Shown here: piece after piece, positions 62,031 to 64,000 of the stretch | How positions within the stretch are numbered: position 1 is the first letter of the stretch | Layout of the letters: each line of letters begins with the position of its first letter | NCBI GenBank assembly: GCA_042095835.1 | Contig: JBELML010000006.1 | Location: 31,317-95,316, forward strand | Source: DATFKA01 sp042095835 | GTDB lineage: Bacteria; Bacteroidota; Bacteroidia; Chitinophagales; Saprospiraceae | Length of the DNA stretch: 64,000 nucleotides | Direction of reading: 5' to 3' | Notes under the pieces: model-generated | Databases searched by the model: none | Seen by the model: only the letters and a program-made list of their open reading frames with translations | What the model was told of the DNA's origin: nothing | Made by a program: the position numbers and the translations under genes

Positions 62031-62432
62031 ATGGAGGATTGGAAATTTGATTTTGATTGGTTGAGGACTCGGCACTATATAAAAGAGCAAATGAAGACTG
62101 CTGAGTTGCCCGATTTAAATGGCTTACTCTTCCTGATTGGATTGCAGGAGCTGGGCAAATGGAAAAAGAGTTTCACCAAAGAGGAAAAACAAGACCTGAT
62201 GCATATCGCGGTGTGTCGGCTACTATCTATAAAAGGTTATTATCGTTTTAAAGGTAGAGACCAAGACGGTTGGCCTCATTTTGAGCAACTCAAAAAGATC
62301 AGTGCCAAAGGCCTTGAAAATCAAGAACAACTATTAAAAGAACTCATTATCATTTATTTCAAAGACTTACAGGCGGAGCATGAGTATATTTCTGATGCCG
62401 CTTTAAAATCTATGTATTATGAAGAAGAATAG
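62031..62432 (+). CDS. Small helical protein of unknown function
   Basis: The 133-residue cytoplasmic protein is mostly helical (LPDLNGLLFLIGLQELGKWKKSFTKEEKQDLMHIAVCRLLSIKGYYRF). It is not recognised beyond resembling conserved hypothetical proteins of Bacteroidota. The frame is open three codons further to a TTG; the ATG at 62031 is preferred, preceded by GGAGG only two bases away. Its last 14 bases overlap the first cyclophilin gene, so the three genes 62031-63967 form one unit. Confidence 0.65.
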   Translation: MEDWKFDFDWLRTRHYIKEQMKTAELPDLNGLLFLIGLQELGKWKKSFTKEEKQDLMHIAVCRLLSIKGYYRFKGRDQDGWPHFEQLKKISAKGLENQEQLLKELIIIYFKDLQAEHEYISDAALKSMYYEEE

Positions 62433-63060
62433 CTTCCTATGGGGCATCTTAGTCTGCTGCTTTTTTGTATTGAGTAGCTGCGATGATTCCTCTTATGTAA
62501 CCATTTCGACCGAATACGGCGATATGACGGTATTGCTTTATGACTCTACACCAAAGCATAAAGAAAACTTTTTAAAGCTGGTAGAGGAAAGCTACTATGA
62601 TGATTTACTCTTTCATCGGATTATCTCAGGTTTTATGATTCAGGGAGGAGATCCTGACTCTAAGGAGGCACAACCAGGTCAGCGACTTGGTGGCGGCGGT
62701 CCTGGATATCGAGTAGATGCTGAAATTGGTTCGCCACACTTCAGAGGCAGCTTAGCTGCTGCTAGAGATGGTAATCCCGAAAAAGCATCATCTGGATCAC
62801 AGTTTTATATTGTACATGGCAGTAGCGTTACAGATGCTATGCTTGACCAAATAGAGCAAAGACAAAACATCCAATATAGTGAGGCACAAAGACAACTCTA
62901 CAAGGAGATAGGTGGCACACCGCAATTAGACAATCTCTATACCGTTTTTGGTGAAGTAGTTAGTGGAATGGAGGTCGTAGATCAAATTGCTGTAGAACAA
63001 AAAGATCAATATGACCGCCCGGTTAAGGATATCAAAATGACCATTAGAAAAGGAAAATAA
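62419..63060 (+). CDS. Lipoprotein cyclophilin-type peptidyl-prolyl isomerase
   Basis: The 213-residue protein has a lipoprotein signal with lipobox LSSC (C21), then a complete cyclophilin domain: ENFLKLVEESYYDDLLFHRIISGFMIQGGDP and ASSGSQFYIVHG. A Bacteroidota-type insert (about 30 residues before EIGGTPQLDNLYTVFGEVV) is present. It catalyses cis-trans isomerisation of X-Pro bonds to help fold exported proteins, probably at the periplasmic face of a membrane. It stands one base from a second, related cyclophilin gene, suggesting tandem duplication. Confidence 0.92.
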   Translation: MKKNSFLWGILVCCFFVLSSCDDSSYVTISTEYGDMTVLLYDSTPKHKENFLKLVEESYYDDLLFHRIISGFMIQGGDPDSKEAQPGQRLGGGGPGYRVDAEIGSPHFRGSLAAARDGNPEKASSGSQFYIVHGSSVTDAMLDQIEQRQNIQYSEAQRQLYKEIGGTPQLDNLYTVFGEVVSGMEVVDQIAVEQKDQYDRPVKDIKMTIRKGK

Positions 63061-63061
63061 C

Positions 63062-63967
63062 ATGAGGATATTTTTATTGTGTTTTGTTGTATTCGCAAGT
63101 CTTTTTTCTTGTGCTGCTCCCAAGGCTGCTTTTATAATAGCTGGATCAAATAAAGCGCCTGCCGAAGTGCAGTTCAAGAACCAATCTATCAATGCAGAAA
63201 GCTATGAGTGGACCTTCGGTGAATTAGGTAAAAGTACCGATACAGAGCCCTCTTTCAGTTTTCCACGTGCTGGAAATTATCTGGTCACCCTCAAGGCGAT
63301 GAAAGGAGACAAAGCATCTGTTTCCTACGATAGAGTCACCGTAGAAGGCCCAGAAGATTGTATGGTACTTATTGAAACTGATTATGGTGATATGCTGGTC
63401 AAGCTCTATAACGCCACACCAGAGCACCAGGCCAATTTTCTCAAACTTGCAGAGGACGCCTTTTTTGATGGATTGCTTTTTCATAGAGTGATCAATGGCT
63501 TTATGATTCAAGGCGGCGATCCTAAGTCCAAGGATGCTCAGCCAGGCGCACCACTTGGATCGGGCGGACCAGGATACACGATTCCTGGAGAGTTTGTTGA
63601 CTCTCTCGTGCATAGGAAAGGTGCACTTGCCGCTGCCAGAACGGGCGACCAGGTAAATCCGCAAAGACGCTCATCAGGCTCTCAGTTTTATATTGTCCAC
63701 GGTCGTCCTGTCAACGAAGGAGCACTAAAAGCTACAGGCGCACGGGTTGGTAAAACCTATACTGCGGAGCAAATCAAAAAATATGCTGAAATCGGCGGCA
63801 CGCCACAATTGGATGCCAACTATACCGTATTTGGTCAGGTCATCCAAGGATTCGAGGTTATCGATAAAATTGCCAAAGTACGCAAGGATCGTAGAGACCG
63901 ACCCAACGAAGATGTGAAGATGAAAATCTCCGTAGTAGATTATTTCCCTGAGATGAAGCGACCTTAG
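63062..63967 (+). CDS. Lipoprotein with PKD domain fused to a cyclophilin isomerase
   Basis: The 301-residue protein starts with a lipoprotein signal (LFSC, C17). A PKD-like Ig domain follows at about 22-95 (VQFKNQSINAESYEWTFGELGKST ... FPRAGNYLVTLKA), then a cyclophilin domain (NFLKLAEDAFFDGLLFHRVINGFMIQGGDP and SSGSQFYIVHG) with the same insert and EIGGTPQLD block as its neighbour. The PKD domain may position the isomerase on substrates or other envelope proteins (inference). Clear paralogue of the gene one base upstream. After the stop a G-rich short repeat runs to the window edge. Confidence 0.88.
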   Translation: MRIFLLCFVVFASLFSCAAPKAAFIIAGSNKAPAEVQFKNQSINAESYEWTFGELGKSTDTEPSFSFPRAGNYLVTLKAMKGDKASVSYDRVTVEGPEDCMVLIETDYGDMLVKLYNATPEHQANFLKLAEDAFFDGLLFHRVINGFMIQGGDPKSKDAQPGAPLGSGGPGYTIPGEFVDSLVHRKGALAAARTGDQVNPQRRSSGSQFYIVHGRPVNEGALKATGARVGKTYTAEQIKKYAEIGGTPQLDANYTVFGQVIQGFEVIDKIAKVRKDRRDRPNEDVKMKISVVDYFPEMKRP

Positions 63968-64000
63968 GGGACTTTGGGAGAGGGAGACTGAGGGACTTTG
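63968..64000. repeat. Start of a G-rich short repeat at the window edge
   Basis: GGGACTTTG occurs twice within the last 33 bases, with GGAGA-type units between. The tract begins directly after the stop codon, as in the repeats following the class V aminotransferase-like gene and pheS, and is cut by the window. Confidence 0.5.

Noticed and set aside
1..64000. tRNA, rRNA or riboswitch genes
   Set aside because: No cloverleaf, rRNA-like or known riboswitch pattern was recognised by eye in the gene gaps; a dedicated scan could still find one.

Overview
The window is a chromosomal stretch from a Bacteroidota bacterium, most likely of the Saprospiria/Lewinella type. That placement is an inference. 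It rests on a type IX secretion (T9SS) C-terminal sorting domain, a PorU2-like gingipain-family sortase, an UpxY/NusG-type antiterminator in a polysaccharide operon, TTG-N19-21-TAnnTTTG promoters, and gene gaps filled with stem-loops and short-period tandem repeats. No rRNA, tRNA, CRISPR array, prophage or transposase was recognised.

Left part (1-17008): a truncated leftward gene for a metallopeptidase-like/TolB-propeller/outer-membrane-barrel protein; a secreted M14 carboxypeptidase; a PaaE-type ferredoxin reductase; a secreted PD40-repeat protein with a small acidic partner; a Tat-exported class V aminotransferase-fold enzyme; an M61 peptidase; a DUF1223 protein; and a 1521-residue surface protein with 11 near-identical modules and a T9SS sorting domain.

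Middle (17034-40361): a glycan locus. A 12-gene rightward operon makes activated sugars: a Wbp-like 2,3-diamino-uronic-acid branch, UDP-xylose, dTDP-4-keto-6-deoxyglucose, a uronate epimerase and GDP-mannose. It also carries an antiterminator, a CpsB phosphatase, a Wza-like exporter and a degenerate DegT-fold protein. A rightward glycosyltransferase follows. A leftward operon then reads PorU2, Wzx-like flippase, glycosyltransferase, FemAB/GNAT-like transferase. A rhomboid protease and an O-antigen ligase/polymerase close the region. Because Wbp-type sugars link T9SS cargo to A-LPS in Porphyromonas gingivalis, the combination suggests a cargo-glycan attachment locus.

Right part (40729-64000): pheS, hisS and gatA; an autoregulated-looking MarR gene; a 100-N scaffold gap flanked by an identical 55-bp sequence; a molybdenum hydroxylase operon (di-heme cytochrome, 2Fe-2S subunit, molybdopterin subunit); a large PLP enzyme; an AraC regulator whose upstream region shares a motif with the hydroxylase operon; a four-gene envelope operon (two lipoproteins, a TPR-like protein, a Wzi/RemB-like barrel); a glutamate-cysteine-ligase-like protein fused to CBS domains; small unknown proteins; and two tandem lipoprotein cyclophilins.

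Intergenic DNA is structured: three MITE-like hairpin elements with a common core, several stem-loops of 5-bp stem and 3-nt loop, and 7- or 8-bp degenerate tandem repeats starting just after stop codons.
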